Shown: positions 15,937-24,346 of the stretch, piece after piece
Layout of the letters: each line of letters opens with the position of its first letter
How positions within the stretch are numbered: position 1 is the first letter of the stretch
Origin: Lacunisphaera sp.
Lineage (GTDB): Bacteria > Verrucomicrobiota > Verrucomicrobiia > Opitutales > Opitutaceae
DNA length: 41,540 bases
Direction: 5' to 3'
NCBI GenBank assembly: GCA_009695095.1
Contig: SIBQ01000021.1
Location: 1-41,540 of the forward strand
Notes under the pieces: generated by a model
Databases searched by the model: none
Seen by the model: the letters and a program-made list of their open reading frames with translations, nothing else
Told to the model about the DNA's origin: nothing
Program-made: the position numbers and the translations under genes

Positions 15937-16229
15937 TCAATGAAAACTGACGGCCGCCTTCAGCTCCGGCGGGTTGGGGAACAGCCCGCGAACGATGGAT
16001 TCCACCTGAGTGGTTTGCGCGAGGGGAAGCCGTACTGCGTCTCCACGACGGCCGGTGCGTTGTCACTCACGCGATCGGGCAGGACGATGCGGGCGGAGGT
16101 GGCGCCGCCTTTCATGACCTTGATGATGTGGTTGGGCGACAGCCAGGCGAGGAAGCGGCCGCGTTGGTGGATGGTGGGCAGCGTGGCACGGACAGTGTAA
16201 AGATTGAAGGCATAGTAAGAGTGACCCGC
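15937..16229 (-). pseudogene. C-terminal remnant of an unrecognised gene
   Basis: On the minus strand a coding-like stretch without a start runs from 16229: HSYYAFNLYTVRATLPTIHQ, LAWLSPNHIIKVMKGGATSA, LPDRVSDNAPAVVETQYGFP. After a frame change it continues as LAQTTQVESIVRGLFPNPPE and ends at 15937. The frame is restored if the CCCC run near 16028-16034 is one base short. The 5' end is cut by a stop at the edge of a dispersed repeat (16229-16280). The stop lies 14 nt before the split SLOG-cyclase gene, so this was probably its upstream neighbour. I do not recognise the family. Confidence 0.45.
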
Positions 16230-16280
16230 CTACGCTAAGAGCTTCGGCGAGGTTCGCCCAGCGGCACTGCCGCAGGCGAG
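16229..16280. repeat. CTACGCT/AGCTTCGGCGAGG hairpin repeat, copy 1
   Basis: CCTACGCT, GAGCTTCGGCGAGG and a terminal hairpin GCGGC-ACT-GCCGC followed by AGGCGAG share their order with copies at 17655-17722 and 29924-29977, and partly 21465-21541. It lies between the decayed gene and the M16 operon terminator. Confidence 0.6.
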
Positions 16281-16314
16281 AAAAAACGCCCGACGGCGGT
16301 AGCCAGCGGGCGTT
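16281..16314 (-). terminator. Rho-independent terminator of the M16 peptidase operon
   Basis: Read on the minus strand, AACGCCCG and CGGGCGTT (16307-16314 and 16285-16292) form an 8-bp stem around a 14-nt loop, followed by a run of T (the A-run at 16281-16286). It lies 24 nt past the stop of the peptidase-like gene. Confidence 0.85.
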
Positions 16315-16337
16315 GGAGAGCGGAGCGGATAACCAGA

Positions 16338-17747
16338 TCAGCCCCTCGGCGCCGGGACGGGCATGGCGCCGGGCACCGTGCCGGCCTTGATGAGGATCAT
16401 CTTGGCGGGGTCGAGGTGCTTCTCGATCGCGCCGTTCACTTGGGCGAGGGTAAGGGAGTTGATCCGGGGGCCGAACTCATCGATGAAGCTCAGCGGCAGG
16501 TCGCGGTTCATGGTGTTGAGGATGGCGTCCGCCATGCCGCCGGTGGTGGCGAGGCCCAGCTTGTAGCTGCCGACATATTTGCCCTTGTTGCTGGCCAGCT
16601 CGGCCTCAGTGATGCCGTTCTTATGCCACGCGGCGAGCTGGCGCCTGGTGGAGGAGAGGCCCTTTTCGAGCAGCTCGGGGGCAAACTGCGCGCCGATGCG
16701 CCAGTCGCCGTCGGCGTAGGTGTCGTTGGTCACGGCGGAGTAGATGCCATAGGTCAGGCCCTCCTTGTCGCGGACGTTGGCCATGAGCCGGCCGGTGAAG
16801 CCGCTGCCGAGCGCGGTGGTGCCGATACGCAACGCGAGCCCGTCGGGGTCGCCGTAACGGAGCTGCGTGGCCTGGCCCCAGAGAACGGAGACGCTGGCCT
16901 TGCCGGCCATGAACACGTTCTGGTCGCGGGCGGCGTCGACGGTGCCCGCCTTGGCGGCCTTGGGCGCGGGCGAGCCGCCGGTCCAGCCGGCAAAGGCCTT
17001 GCCGACCTCGCCACGGGCGGCGTCGGGATCGACATCGCCAACGATGACCAGCTTCATGGCGGCGGGCCCGTAGTATTGCTGATAAAAAGCCTTCACCTCG
17101 TCGAGCGTGGCCTTGTCGACATCCGCCAGGAACTGCGCGGTGGCCGGCCGACGGTTGGTGTGGCCGAGGGGAAAGACGGCGTTGTTGAAGGCGATGTCGG
17201 AGCGGGAATCGACATCCTCCATCGCGCGGCGGATGTTGCCGACCAGCTGTTTCTTTAGCTTGGCGAACTCCTCCGGAGAGAACGCCGGCGTGCGGAGCTG
17301 CTCGGCAATGAGGCCGAGCACGAGCGGTAGGTCCGCTCGCAGGCACTTGGCGCTGATATTCAGCGCAGCGGAATTTGTCCCGAAGCTGACGTTGGCGCCA
17401 ACATCGCCCAGCTGCTTGGAGATGGCGAACTTGTCATTCTTGGTTGTGCCCTTGTCGAGCATGCCGGCGGCGAGGTCGGCGAGGGCGCTGTTGGTGTCGG
17501 GGCTGCGGGAATCGCCGGCGGGCAGGTCGCCCCGGATGGTGACGACGTCCCGCACGCCGGTCTTCAGCGCGACGACATCGATGCCGGCGACTTTCTGGCG
17601 CGAGGCGTTTTCAGCGATGCCGGCGTGGAGCGGGGTGATGACGAGCAAGGAGCACCCTGCTACGCTCAGCAAGGCTGAGCTTCGCAGGGCTCGTCCTGCG
17701 GCGGAGCCGCAGGCGAGTAGGACAGAAAGTTGGGACAAGGATTTCAT
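16338..17747 (-). CDS. M16 family peptidase-like subunit without the zinc motif
   Basis: This 469-residue, probably periplasmic protein has the M16 fold (FSPEEFAKLKKQLVGNIRRA, YYGPAAMKLVIVGDVDP, GSGFTGRLMANVRDKEGLTY). It lacks the inverted zinc motif HxxEH. It is the non-catalytic partner in the common bacterial arrangement where one subunit carries the active site and the other helps bind substrate. The N-terminus (MKSLSQLSVLLACGSAAGRA...) is a signal peptide broken up by residues encoded by a dispersed repeat at 17655-17722. It begins 20 nt after the catalytic M16 gene and ends at a clear terminator. Confidence 0.9.
   Translation of the reverse strand: MKSLSQLSVLLACGSAAGRALRSSALLSVAGCSLLVITPLHAGIAENASRQKVAGIDVVALKTGVRDVVTIRGDLPAGDSRSPDTNSALADLAAGMLDKGTTKNDKFAISKQLGDVGANVSFGTNSAALNISAKCLRADLPLVLGLIAEQLRTPAFSPEEFAKLKKQLVGNIRRAMEDVDSRSDIAFNNAVFPLGHTNRRPATAQFLADVDKATLDEVKAFYQQYYGPAAMKLVIVGDVDPDAARGEVGKAFAGWTGGSPAPKAAKAGTVDAARDQNVFMAGKASVSVLWGQATQLRYGDPDGLALRIGTTALGSGFTGRLMANVRDKEGLTYGIYSAVTNDTYADGDWRIGAQFAPELLEKGLSSTRRQLAAWHKNGITEAELASNKGKYVGSYKLGLATTGGMADAILNTMNRDLPLSFIDEFGPRINSLTLAQVNGAIEKHLDPAKMILIKAGTVPGAMPVPAPRG
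17655..17722. repeat. CTACGCT hairpin repeat inside the M16 signal-peptide region
   Basis: CCTGCTACGCTCAGC (17656-17670), GAGCTTCGCAGG and the hairpin CCTGCGGC-GGA-GCCGCAGG followed by CGAGTAGG match the element at 16229-16280 and 29924-29977. It lies within the coding sequence and encodes about 22 residues (including GSAAGRALRSSALLSVAG) inside the signal peptide, without breaking the frame. Confidence 0.65.
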
Positions 17748-17767
17748 AGGGGAAGTGGGGTTGGGGC

Positions 17768-19132
17768 TTATTTGGCGGCGGGGGCGACGACCGGCTCGAA
17801 CCAGCCGGTGGTGCTCTTGTTGGGGTCGAGGTAGAGGCCGGCCACGCGTTTCACGTCGGTCGCGGTGACCTTCCGGAAGGCGTCGGGAAGCGTGACGTAG
17901 AGCGTCCAGTCGCCGGCGGCGATGTCCTCGTTGAGCGTGCTGGCAATGGCGAACGAGCCGTCGCGCGCGTAGGCGACGCTGGCGGTGATCTTGCCGATGG
18001 CGGTGGCGACCTCGGCGTCGGTCACGCCGACGGTGCGGACGCGGGCAGCCTCCTCGTTGACGATTTTCTCGACCTGCTCGTGCGTGATGCCGGGGGCGAG
18101 GTAGGCGTAGACTTGGAAGAGCGCGGGGTCGTGGAAGAAACCGGCGTCGGTCGTGACCTGGGTGGTGAGGTTCTTGTCGGTGAGCGCGCGGTAGAACCGA
18201 CTGGTCTTGCCGCTTCCAAGGATGTTTGCGAGGACCCGGAGGGCGGGGTAATCGGCATGGGAGCCGGCGCAGCTCTTGTAGCTGACGCCGACGACGCCGA
18301 GTTCGCCGGCGCGCTGGACGAGCACGCAGCGCGGGCCGGTCTGCTCCGGTTCCTCGGTGTAGACGGTCGGGATCGGCTGCGGGGCCTTGGGGTAGCCGCC
18401 GTAGTATTTCTTCACGAGGCCGAGCGCGGCGGCGGGATCGAAGTCGCCGATAACGGAGACGGTGGCGTTGTCCGGCCAGTAGAAGGTGTCGTAGAACGCG
18501 CGGAGCTTCTCGATCGGCACCTGCTCGATGTCGGAGCGCCAGCCGATGGTCGAGTGGTGGTAGGGGTGGGCCTGGAAGGCGGCCGCGAAGATCTCCTTGT
18601 CGAGCGCCTGCTGCGGGTCGTTCTCCCCCTGCTCGAATTCATTGCGCACGACGGTCATCTCCGGCCGGCGGTCGTCCTCGCGAATCCAGAGGTTGTGCAT
18701 GCGGTCGGCCTCGATGGCCAGGTAGCCCTCGAGGTGCTCGCTGCCCACCTCGGCGTAATAGTTGGTGCGGTCGAGCCAGGTGGTGGCGTTGTAGTTGCCA
18801 CCGATGCCCTCGAGGAACTGCTTCACGCTGTTGCCCTTCGCGTCGTTGAAGTTTGGGCCGCCCTTGAACATGAGGTGCTCGAGCAGGTGGGTGGCGCCGG
18901 TGCTGCCGGTGACCTCGTTGCGCGAGCCGACGCGATAGGTGACCATGAAGGTCACGACCGGCGCGGTGCGGTCAGACTTGAGGAGGACGCTGAGGCCGTT
19001 GGACTCGAGGCGGTATTCGTCGAAACCGCCGAGGGACTTGACGTGGCTGAAGCCCGGGACGCTAGCCGGGGCCGCTGCGAGGGCTGCGACCGAGACAAAG
19101 CATGCAAGCAACGCGAAGGAACGTTTCATCAT
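17768..19132 (-). CDS. M16 family zinc metallopeptidase (catalytic subunit)
   Basis: The protein of about 454 residues starts with a signal peptide (MMKRSFALLACFVSVAALAA), so it is exported. It carries the inverted zincin motif HLLEH in GATHLLEHLMFKGG, and a further Glu in VVRNEFEQGEND that completes zinc binding. The M16 C-terminal half contains DNATVSVIGDFDP and SGKTSRFYRALTDK. M16 peptidases degrade peptides inside a closed chamber. The frame is open to 19180, but the start at 19132 is preferred because it gives a clean signal peptide. With the downstream partner it forms a two-gene operon. Confidence 0.93.
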   Translation of the reverse strand: MMKRSFALLACFVSVAALAAAPASVPGFSHVKSLGGFDEYRLESNGLSVLLKSDRTAPVVTFMVTYRVGSRNEVTGSTGATHLLEHLMFKGGPNFNDAKGNSVKQFLEGIGGNYNATTWLDRTNYYAEVGSEHLEGYLAIEADRMHNLWIREDDRRPEMTVVRNEFEQGENDPQQALDKEIFAAAFQAHPYHHSTIGWRSDIEQVPIEKLRAFYDTFYWPDNATVSVIGDFDPAAALGLVKKYYGGYPKAPQPIPTVYTEEPEQTGPRCVLVQRAGELGVVGVSYKSCAGSHADYPALRVLANILGSGKTSRFYRALTDKNLTTQVTTDAGFFHDPALFQVYAYLAPGITHEQVEKIVNEEAARVRTVGVTDAEVATAIGKITASVAYARDGSFAIASTLNEDIAAGDWTLYVTLPDAFRKVTATDVKRVAGLYLDPNKSTTGWFEPVVAPAAK

Positions 19133-19261
19133 AGGGGATGGGAAACTGAAAGCTAGCATACCGCCCCGCCCCTGTAACAAGACAAAATCTGCCCGGGCGT
19201 CACGGAATAAAGTTATTCACACCCGGCCGCGCCCACCACCCTGTGCCGAGCGCCCGGCCCA

Positions 19262-21457
19262 CTATTTGGCGGGACTAGCCGCCATCAGGATTTTTTCCCG
19301 GAGGTGGGTGCAGCGGAGTTTCGATTCGGCGTTGCGGACGGCCATGCCGTAGGCGGCGGGATCGCCGACGATGAAGACTTTCTTCCGGCCGCGGGTGATG
19401 GCAGTGTAGATTAGGTTGCGCTGCAGCATCACGAAATGCGCCTTGAGCAGCGGCACGATGACCACGGGATATTCGCTGCCCTGCGACTTGTGGATGCTGA
19501 TGGCGTAGGCGAGGGCGAGGTCGCCGAACTCGCCGCGCTCAAAGGTGTGTTTCACGCCGTCGAAGCGGGCAGTGAGCATGCCCTTCACGCCGTCGATGGC
19601 GAGCACCTCGCCGATGTCACCGTTGAACAGGTCCTTGTCGTAATTGTTGCGGAGCTGGATGAGCTTGTCGCCCGGCCGGTATTCGCCGCTGACCGTCTTC
19701 AGGCTCTGCCGCGACGGGTTCAGCGCAGCCTGCAACTGCGTGTTGAGGTTCGCCACGCCCGCGACGCCCTTGTGCATCGGTGCGAGGACCTGTACATCGT
19801 TGATGGGGTGAAACCATTCGTAGTGTTGTGGAATGAATTTCGTGCAAAGCTCGATGATCTTGGCAAGGCAGTCCTCGGGCGACGCGGCTGCGATGAAGTT
19901 GAGGTCGCTCCACGCCTGGGCCTGGGCGACCTCGCGGACGACGGGCGGGGGCGAACTCTCGCCGCCGTTGATAGCGTGCGCCACGGTGACGATGTGGCTC
20001 TGCTCCTTCTGGCGGTAGACGACCGAGAGGCGCGTGACCGGCACGCGCTCCGTGGCGATGAGGTCCTTGAGCACATTGCCCGCGCCGACACTCGGCAGCT
20101 GGTCGGTGTCGCCGACGAGCACCAGGTGCGCGCGGACCGGCACGGTCTGCAGCAGCGCCGCGGCCAGCCGCGAATCGAGCATCGAGGCCTCGTCGACGAT
20201 GAGGAAATCCGTCGCGAGCGGATGCGACTCGTTGACGGTGAAGCTACCGTTCTCGATCTTGAGCAGCCGGTGGATGGTGGAGGCAAAGCCGCCGGTGGTC
20301 TCGGCGAGGCGCTGCGCGGCGCGGCCGGTCGGCGCGGCGAGGTGCAGGCGGACCTTCTTCGCCTTCAGGATTTCCACGAGGGCGCGCAAGATCGTGGTCT
20401 TGCCGGTGCCCGGGCCGCCGGTGAGAATGCTGAACTTGTGCGACAGGGCGTGACTGAGCGCCGCGCGCTGCAGGGCATGAAACTCGAAGCCGGCTTTGCC
20501 CTGTGCCCAGATGAGGGCGGATTCGATCTTGATCGCCGGCAGACCGGAAGGCACGGAGCTGAGCCGGCGGACGACGTCGGCGATCTTCTTTTCGGCGCGA
20601 TCGTTCTGCAGGAGTTGGAGGAAGCCGTTGTCTTGGCGGACGATGCTTTTCTCCTGCAACAGGGCGGCAATGCGCGCGGTGACCAATTCGGAATTGGTTT
20701 CGAGCAGTTGCGCCGTGTAGTCGCGCAACTCCATCTCGGGATAGGCAGTGTGGCCCTCCTCCTGCAACGTCTCGAGCGCGTAGATGAGGCCGGCGTCGAG
20801 GCGCGGCGGGGCGTCGTTGGCGTAGCCGAGGTTGATGGCAATGCGGTCAGCGGTCTTGAAGCCGATGCCGTCGATCTCGCGGGCGACGCGGTAGGGCTCG
20901 TTGACGATAACCTGTTTCGCCTCGGGGCCGTATTTGTTGACGAGCTTCACGCACTGCGAAGTAGTGACGCCGTAGGTCTGGAGGAAGATGTGCACCTCGC
21001 GCAGGGTCTTCTGTTCCTCCCAGGCGGTCTTGATGGCGGTGGCACGGACCTTGCCGATGCCGGGCACCCGGCGGAGCTTGCCGGATTCCTCGCTGAGCAC
21101 ACGGAAAGTATCGGTGCCGAACGTGTCGACGATCTTGTTGGCGTAAACCTTGCCGATGCCCGGCACGAGGCCGCTGCCGAGGTATTTGCGGATGCCGTAG
21201 ACGGAGGCGGGGAGCTCCGATTTGTGCGTGACGATCTTGAATTGCGCGCCGTGCTGCGCGTGACGCGTCCACTCGCCGGTCAGCTGGAGGGTCTCGCCGC
21301 ACTGCACGCCCGGCAGCGCACCGACGACGGTGACGCGGTCCTCCGCGGATTTCGCGGTTTCCGGGCACAATTCGGCGATGGTGTAGTGATTCTCCTCGTT
21401 GAAGAAGATGATGCGCTCGAGGACGCCAGTCAGGGATACAGAGGAGGGGGACGCCAC
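19262..21457 (-). CDS. recD2: RecD2-type ATP-dependent DNA helicase
   Basis: This superfamily 1B helicase of about 731 residues has an N-terminal OB-like region (SLTGVLERIIFFNEENHYTI) and helix-hairpin-helix repeats (VPGIGKVYANKIV, RVPGIGKVRATAIK, EIDGIGFKTADRIA). The helicase motifs follow: GGPGTGKTT (Walker A), VDEASMLDS (Walker B), LVGDTDQLPSVGAG, AYAISIHKSQGSEYP and TAITRGRKKVFIVGD. RecD2 is a 5'-3' helicase that acts without RecBC in DNA repair. The chosen start is the GTG at 21457. A TTG at 21493 in the same frame lies inside a dispersed repeat. An AGGA 6 nt upstream of the GTG is a fair ribosome-binding site and comes from the edge of that repeat. Confidence 0.95.
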   Translation of the reverse strand: MASPSSVSLTGVLERIIFFNEENHYTIAELCPETAKSAEDRVTVVGALPGVQCGETLQLTGEWTRHAQHGAQFKIVTHKSELPASVYGIRKYLGSGLVPGIGKVYANKIVDTFGTDTFRVLSEESGKLRRVPGIGKVRATAIKTAWEEQKTLREVHIFLQTYGVTTSQCVKLVNKYGPEAKQVIVNEPYRVAREIDGIGFKTADRIAINLGYANDAPPRLDAGLIYALETLQEEGHTAYPEMELRDYTAQLLETNSELVTARIAALLQEKSIVRQDNGFLQLLQNDRAEKKIADVVRRLSSVPSGLPAIKIESALIWAQGKAGFEFHALQRAALSHALSHKFSILTGGPGTGKTTILRALVEILKAKKVRLHLAAPTGRAAQRLAETTGGFASTIHRLLKIENGSFTVNESHPLATDFLIVDEASMLDSRLAAALLQTVPVRAHLVLVGDTDQLPSVGAGNVLKDLIATERVPVTRLSVVYRQKEQSHIVTVAHAINGGESSPPPVVREVAQAQAWSDLNFIAAASPEDCLAKIIELCTKFIPQHYEWFHPINDVQVLAPMHKGVAGVANLNTQLQAALNPSRQSLKTVSGEYRPGDKLIQLRNNYDKDLFNGDIGEVLAIDGVKGMLTARFDGVKHTFERGEFGDLALAYAISIHKSQGSEYPVVIVPLLKAHFVMLQRNLIYTAITRGRKKVFIVGDPAAYGMAVRNAESKLRCTHLREKILMAASPAK

Positions 21458-21464
21458 GTAATAT

Positions 21465-21541
21465 CCTGCTACGCGTAAAGCTTCGCAGGACAAGCACGGA
21501 TCGGCCGTCGCCGAAGCTATGGTCGACAGGTAAGCACGGAT
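21465..21541. repeat. CTACGCT repeat, diverged copy, with a direct repeat
   Basis: CCTGCTACGCGTAAAGCTTCG (21465-21485) followed by CAGGACAA matches the left part of the 17655 copy. AAGCACGGAT occurs twice, at 21492-21501 and 21532-21541, and brackets a 30-nt segment. The element fills the upstream region of recD2. Confidence 0.55.
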
Positions 21542-21613
21542 GAGGAAAGGGAGGGGAAGGGAAGCGCGAAGGCTTGGCCTTGCCGCCGGTCGTGGCGGGC
21601 AATATCAGGGAGC

Positions 21614-21976
21614 ATGACCACTGCCGCCCTCGCCGCCACGGGCCTCGTCGCCCTCCTGCACCTTTATTTTCTGGTGCTGGAAATGTTTCTGTGGACCAAA
21701 CCGTATGGCAGGCGCGTTTTTCAACTCACGCCGGAAAAAGCCGAGATGACCAAGTCGCTGGCGGCGAACCAGGGGTTGTATAACGGATTTCTGGCCGCCG
21801 GGCTGGGGTGGGGCCTGCTGGCCGGAGCGGACGGCCATACGATCAAGGTGTTTTTCCTTTCATGCGTGGTCATCGCCGGCGTGTTCGGGGCGGCGACCGC
21901 CAGCCGGAAAATCCTCTGGGTGCAGGCCGTGCCGGGCGCGCTGGCTCTGGCGCTGGTCTGCGCGATGGCCGGTTGA
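21614..21976 (+). CDS. DUF1304 membrane protein
   Basis: This 120-residue protein has four hydrophobic helices (about residues 4-26, 53-72, 76-93 and 100-118). The DUF1304 signature runs HLYFLVLEMFLWTKPYGRR, with the conserved Glu in the first helix, and then KSLAANQGLYNGFLAAGL. Family members are inner-membrane proteins of unknown function, sometimes linked to stress. It stands alone, divergent from recD2, and is followed 44 nt later by another small membrane protein on the same strand. Confidence 0.9.
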   Translation: MTTAALAATGLVALLHLYFLVLEMFLWTKPYGRRVFQLTPEKAEMTKSLAANQGLYNGFLAAGLGWGLLAGADGHTIKVFFLSCVVIAGVFGAATASRKILWVQAVPGALALALVCAMAG

Positions 21977-22020
21977 GCGAGCAGGGTTGCACTGCCGTCC
22001 GGGTCGCGTAGGGTGGGGGC

Positions 22021-22473
22021 ATGGAATGGTTATCCACCCACTCGCTGTTGCCGGTGATCCAACTGGCGATCACGCCGCTGATCCTGATTTCCGGCATGGG
22101 GGCGCTGATGCTCACCATCACTGGCCGCATGGGGCGCATTGTGGATCGCACCCGCAGCCTGGCCGGTCAGGTGCGGGTGGCGACCGGCGAGGACCGGCGG
22201 CACCTCGATGACCAATTGGAAATTATGTGGCGGCGGGCCCGGTTGATCCGGCGCGCCGTCACCTTCCTCGGCTTGAGCATGCTGGTGGCGTGCCTGCTCG
22301 TGGTGACTATTTTTGGCGGCGCGCTGCTGGGTCGTGACTTCGGCGTGGTGCTGCTGGCGCTTTTTGCCGCCAGCGTCCTTTTGCTGATCGCCGCGCTGGT
22401 CGCTTTCCTGCAGGATATCTATGTTTCGTTGCACGCCCTGCGGCTGGAAGTGGATCGGGCGAGACGTCCCTAG
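22021..22473 (+). CDS. DUF2721 membrane protein
   Basis: This 150-residue protein fits the DUF2721 pattern: an N-terminal helix (VIQLAITPLILISGMGALML), a cytoplasmic segment GRIVDRTRSL, and the charged stretch RRHLDDQLEIMWRRARLIRRA. Two further transmembrane helices span about residues 80-130. Function is unknown. The stop overlaps the convergent HAD hydrolase gene by 4 nt. Confidence 0.85.
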   Translation: MEWLSTHSLLPVIQLAITPLILISGMGALMLTITGRMGRIVDRTRSLAGQVRVATGEDRRHLDDQLEIMWRRARLIRRAVTFLGLSMLVACLLVVTIFGGALLGRDFGVVLLALFAASVLLLIAALVAFLQDIYVSLHALRLEVDRARRP

Positions 22474-23111
22474 TCGACCAGGGCGGGGCCGACGGCGGCC
22501 AGGCTGGCAAAAATCGTCGTGGCTCCCGCCGCGCGTAATTCCCCGGCGGTGTGCGTGCCGGTGGTGACGCCGTAGAAAGCGAGCCCGGCGTTTTGCGCGG
22601 CGGCCAGGTCGTAGGGCGAGTCGCCGATCAATACAGTGGAGGCCGCGTCACCGCCGATGGTCGTGAGCACGTGTTGCACAAATCGCGCGTCGGGTTTGAT
22701 CCAAGGCGTGTCATTGGCGCCAAAGATGCCGTCGAGCAGGCTGGCAATCCCGAGATGGGCGCAGATGCGGCGGGAGGACGGACCGTGCTTGTTGGTGAAC
22801 ACGGCGGTGCGGGCGCCGCCCTGCTTGAGGGCGGTGAGCAGCTCGCGGGCGCCCGGGAGCAGCCGGACATCATCGAGCATGGTGGCGTCCCAATACGGGC
22901 GGTAGATGGCCAAGGCCGCGGCCACCCGCTCCGGCCCGGCGAGCCGGGCGATGGCCTGTTCCATCCCGGCGCCCACGGCCGCCCGCACTTGGGCCATGGT
23001 CGGCTCCGGCAGGCCGAGCTGCCGGAGCGTGTACGCATGGCAGCGGTGGATGGCCTTGAAGTGGTCGATCAGCGTGCCATCGAGATCGAAGAGGATGGTG
23101 CAGTGGCGCAT
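22470..23111 (-). CDS. HAD-superfamily hydrolase (phosphoglycolate phosphatase-like)
   Basis: This 213-residue cytoplasmic phosphatase has HAD motif I FDLDGT with Asp9 and Asp11, a helical cap of C1 type (about residues 15-85), motif II VFTNKHG, the motif III Lys in WIKPDARF, and motif IV IGDSPYDLAAAQNAG. It resembles Gph and PpaX enzymes, but the substrate cannot be fixed. Motif II has Thr-Asn, as expected. The frame extends to 23606, but MRHCTILFDLDGT at 23111 is the clear start. It is divergent from the mla operon. Confidence 0.9.
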   Translation of the reverse strand: MRHCTILFDLDGTLIDHFKAIHRCHAYTLRQLGLPEPTMAQVRAAVGAGMEQAIARLAGPERVAAALAIYRPYWDATMLDDVRLLPGARELLTALKQGGARTAVFTNKHGPSSRRICAHLGIASLLDGIFGANDTPWIKPDARFVQHVLTTIGGDAASTVLIGDSPYDLAAAQNAGLAFYGVTTGTHTAGELRAAGATTIFASLAAVGPALVD

Positions 23112-23208
23112 GCGGAGAACAATCTGCCGACGAAACACACTGATTGGCACTGAAAAAATGAGACTGGCGCAGTTGGCACCACCCTTCACACTTCCGCCCT
23201 GTTCCAAG

Positions 23209-24336
23209 ATGTCCGCTCCCTCCCAGCTTGCCGCCTGTGCCGACACCTCGCTCGAGGGCGACACCTTGGTGGTACGGGTGGGCGGCGGCTGGCGGATCAC
23301 CGAGGCGCACCCGGACTGGCAGGAGACCGTGGCCGGCCATGAACCGAAGCGCTTGCGCGTGACCGGACGGGAGCTCGGCAGCTGGGACAGTTCGCTGGCG
23401 CTTTTTCTGGGCGAGGCGCGGAGCTGGAGCGAGACCCGCGGGATTGCCCTCACCATCGAGGAAGTGCCCGAGGGTGTGGACAAGCTCGCCCGCCTGCTCG
23501 CGCAAAAACCAGCGCTGCCGGCCCAACCCCCCGGATTGCCCAATCCGGTTGCTACCTTGGGCGCGACGACCGTTGCGCTCTGGGTGGAAATCAAGGATCT
23601 GGCCAACCTGGTCGGCGAGTGCGCCTACAGCATCGGGCGGTTTTCCCGCAGCCAGGCGCAATTCCGCTGGCGGGATTGTTTTTCGGAGATGCAGCAATGC
23701 GGCGCGATGGCGCTGCCCATCGTGGGCCTGATCAGTTTCCTGGTCGGCGTCACGCTCGCCTACACGGGCGCGATCGTGGTGCGGCAATACGGCGGCGACA
23801 TCTGGATAGCGGACATGGTGGGGCTGGCGGTGGTGCGGGAGATGGGGCCGATGATGGCGGCCATCGTGCTGGCCGGCCGCACCGGGGCGGCCTATGCGGC
23901 GACCCTCGGCAACATGCAGGCCAACGAGGAGATCGACGCGCTCAAGACGCTCGGCGTCTCACCGATCGACTTTCTGGTCATGCCGCGGGTGGTGGCGCTG
24001 TTTTGCATGATGCCCTTCCTGGCGCTTTATTCGGACTGCCTCGGCGTCCTCGGCGGCATGGCGATTGCCCATGCGCCGCCGTTGAACATCCCTACGAACC
24101 TCTACTGGGCGGAGATGCAAACGATCGTTGACCTGTCCGACATCAACACCGGGGTGATCAAGGCGGCCGTCTTCGGCCTGCTCATCGGGCTGTCCGCCTG
24201 TTTGCGCGGGCTGCAGGCCGAGCGCAGCGCCACTGGCGCGGGTCAGGCGGCCACGTCGGCCGTGGTGACGAGCACCCTGCTGATCATCGTGTCGGATTCG
24301 ATTTTCACCGTGATCTTCAACATTCTCGGCTGGTGA
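23209..24336 (+). CDS. mlaE: MlaE-type ABC transporter permease with an N-terminal STAS-like domain
   Basis: The 375-residue protein starts with a region of about 95 residues resembling a STAS domain (LVVRVGGGWRITEAH, ELGSWDSSLALFLGEARSW), the role played by separate MlaB in E. coli. The MlaE permease follows: GAMALPIVGLISFLVGVTLA, VREMGPMMAAIVLAGRTGAA, ANEEIDALKTLGVSPIDFLV, and hydrophobic helices to the C-terminus. It sits in the inner membrane and moves phospholipid with MlaF and MlaD. The ATG at 23209 is chosen although the frame is open to 22906, because the extension overlaps the HAD gene. It opens an operon mlaE-mlaF-mlaD-lipoprotein. Confidence 0.93.
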   Translation: MSAPSQLAACADTSLEGDTLVVRVGGGWRITEAHPDWQETVAGHEPKRLRVTGRELGSWDSSLALFLGEARSWSETRGIALTIEEVPEGVDKLARLLAQKPALPAQPPGLPNPVATLGATTVALWVEIKDLANLVGECAYSIGRFSRSQAQFRWRDCFSEMQQCGAMALPIVGLISFLVGVTLAYTGAIVVRQYGGDIWIADMVGLAVVREMGPMMAAIVLAGRTGAAYAATLGNMQANEEIDALKTLGVSPIDFLVMPRVVALFCMMPFLALYSDCLGVLGGMAIAHAPPLNIPTNLYWAEMQTIVDLSDINTGVIKAAVFGLLIGLSACLRGLQAERSATGAGQAATSAVVTSTLLIIVSDSIFTVIFNILGW

Positions 24337-24346
24337 CGCCCAACCC

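Noticed and set aside
19436-21478. 680-codon plus-strand frame opposite recD2
   Set aside because: It is antisense to a helicase with every motif present; the composition is typical of GC-rich shadow frames.
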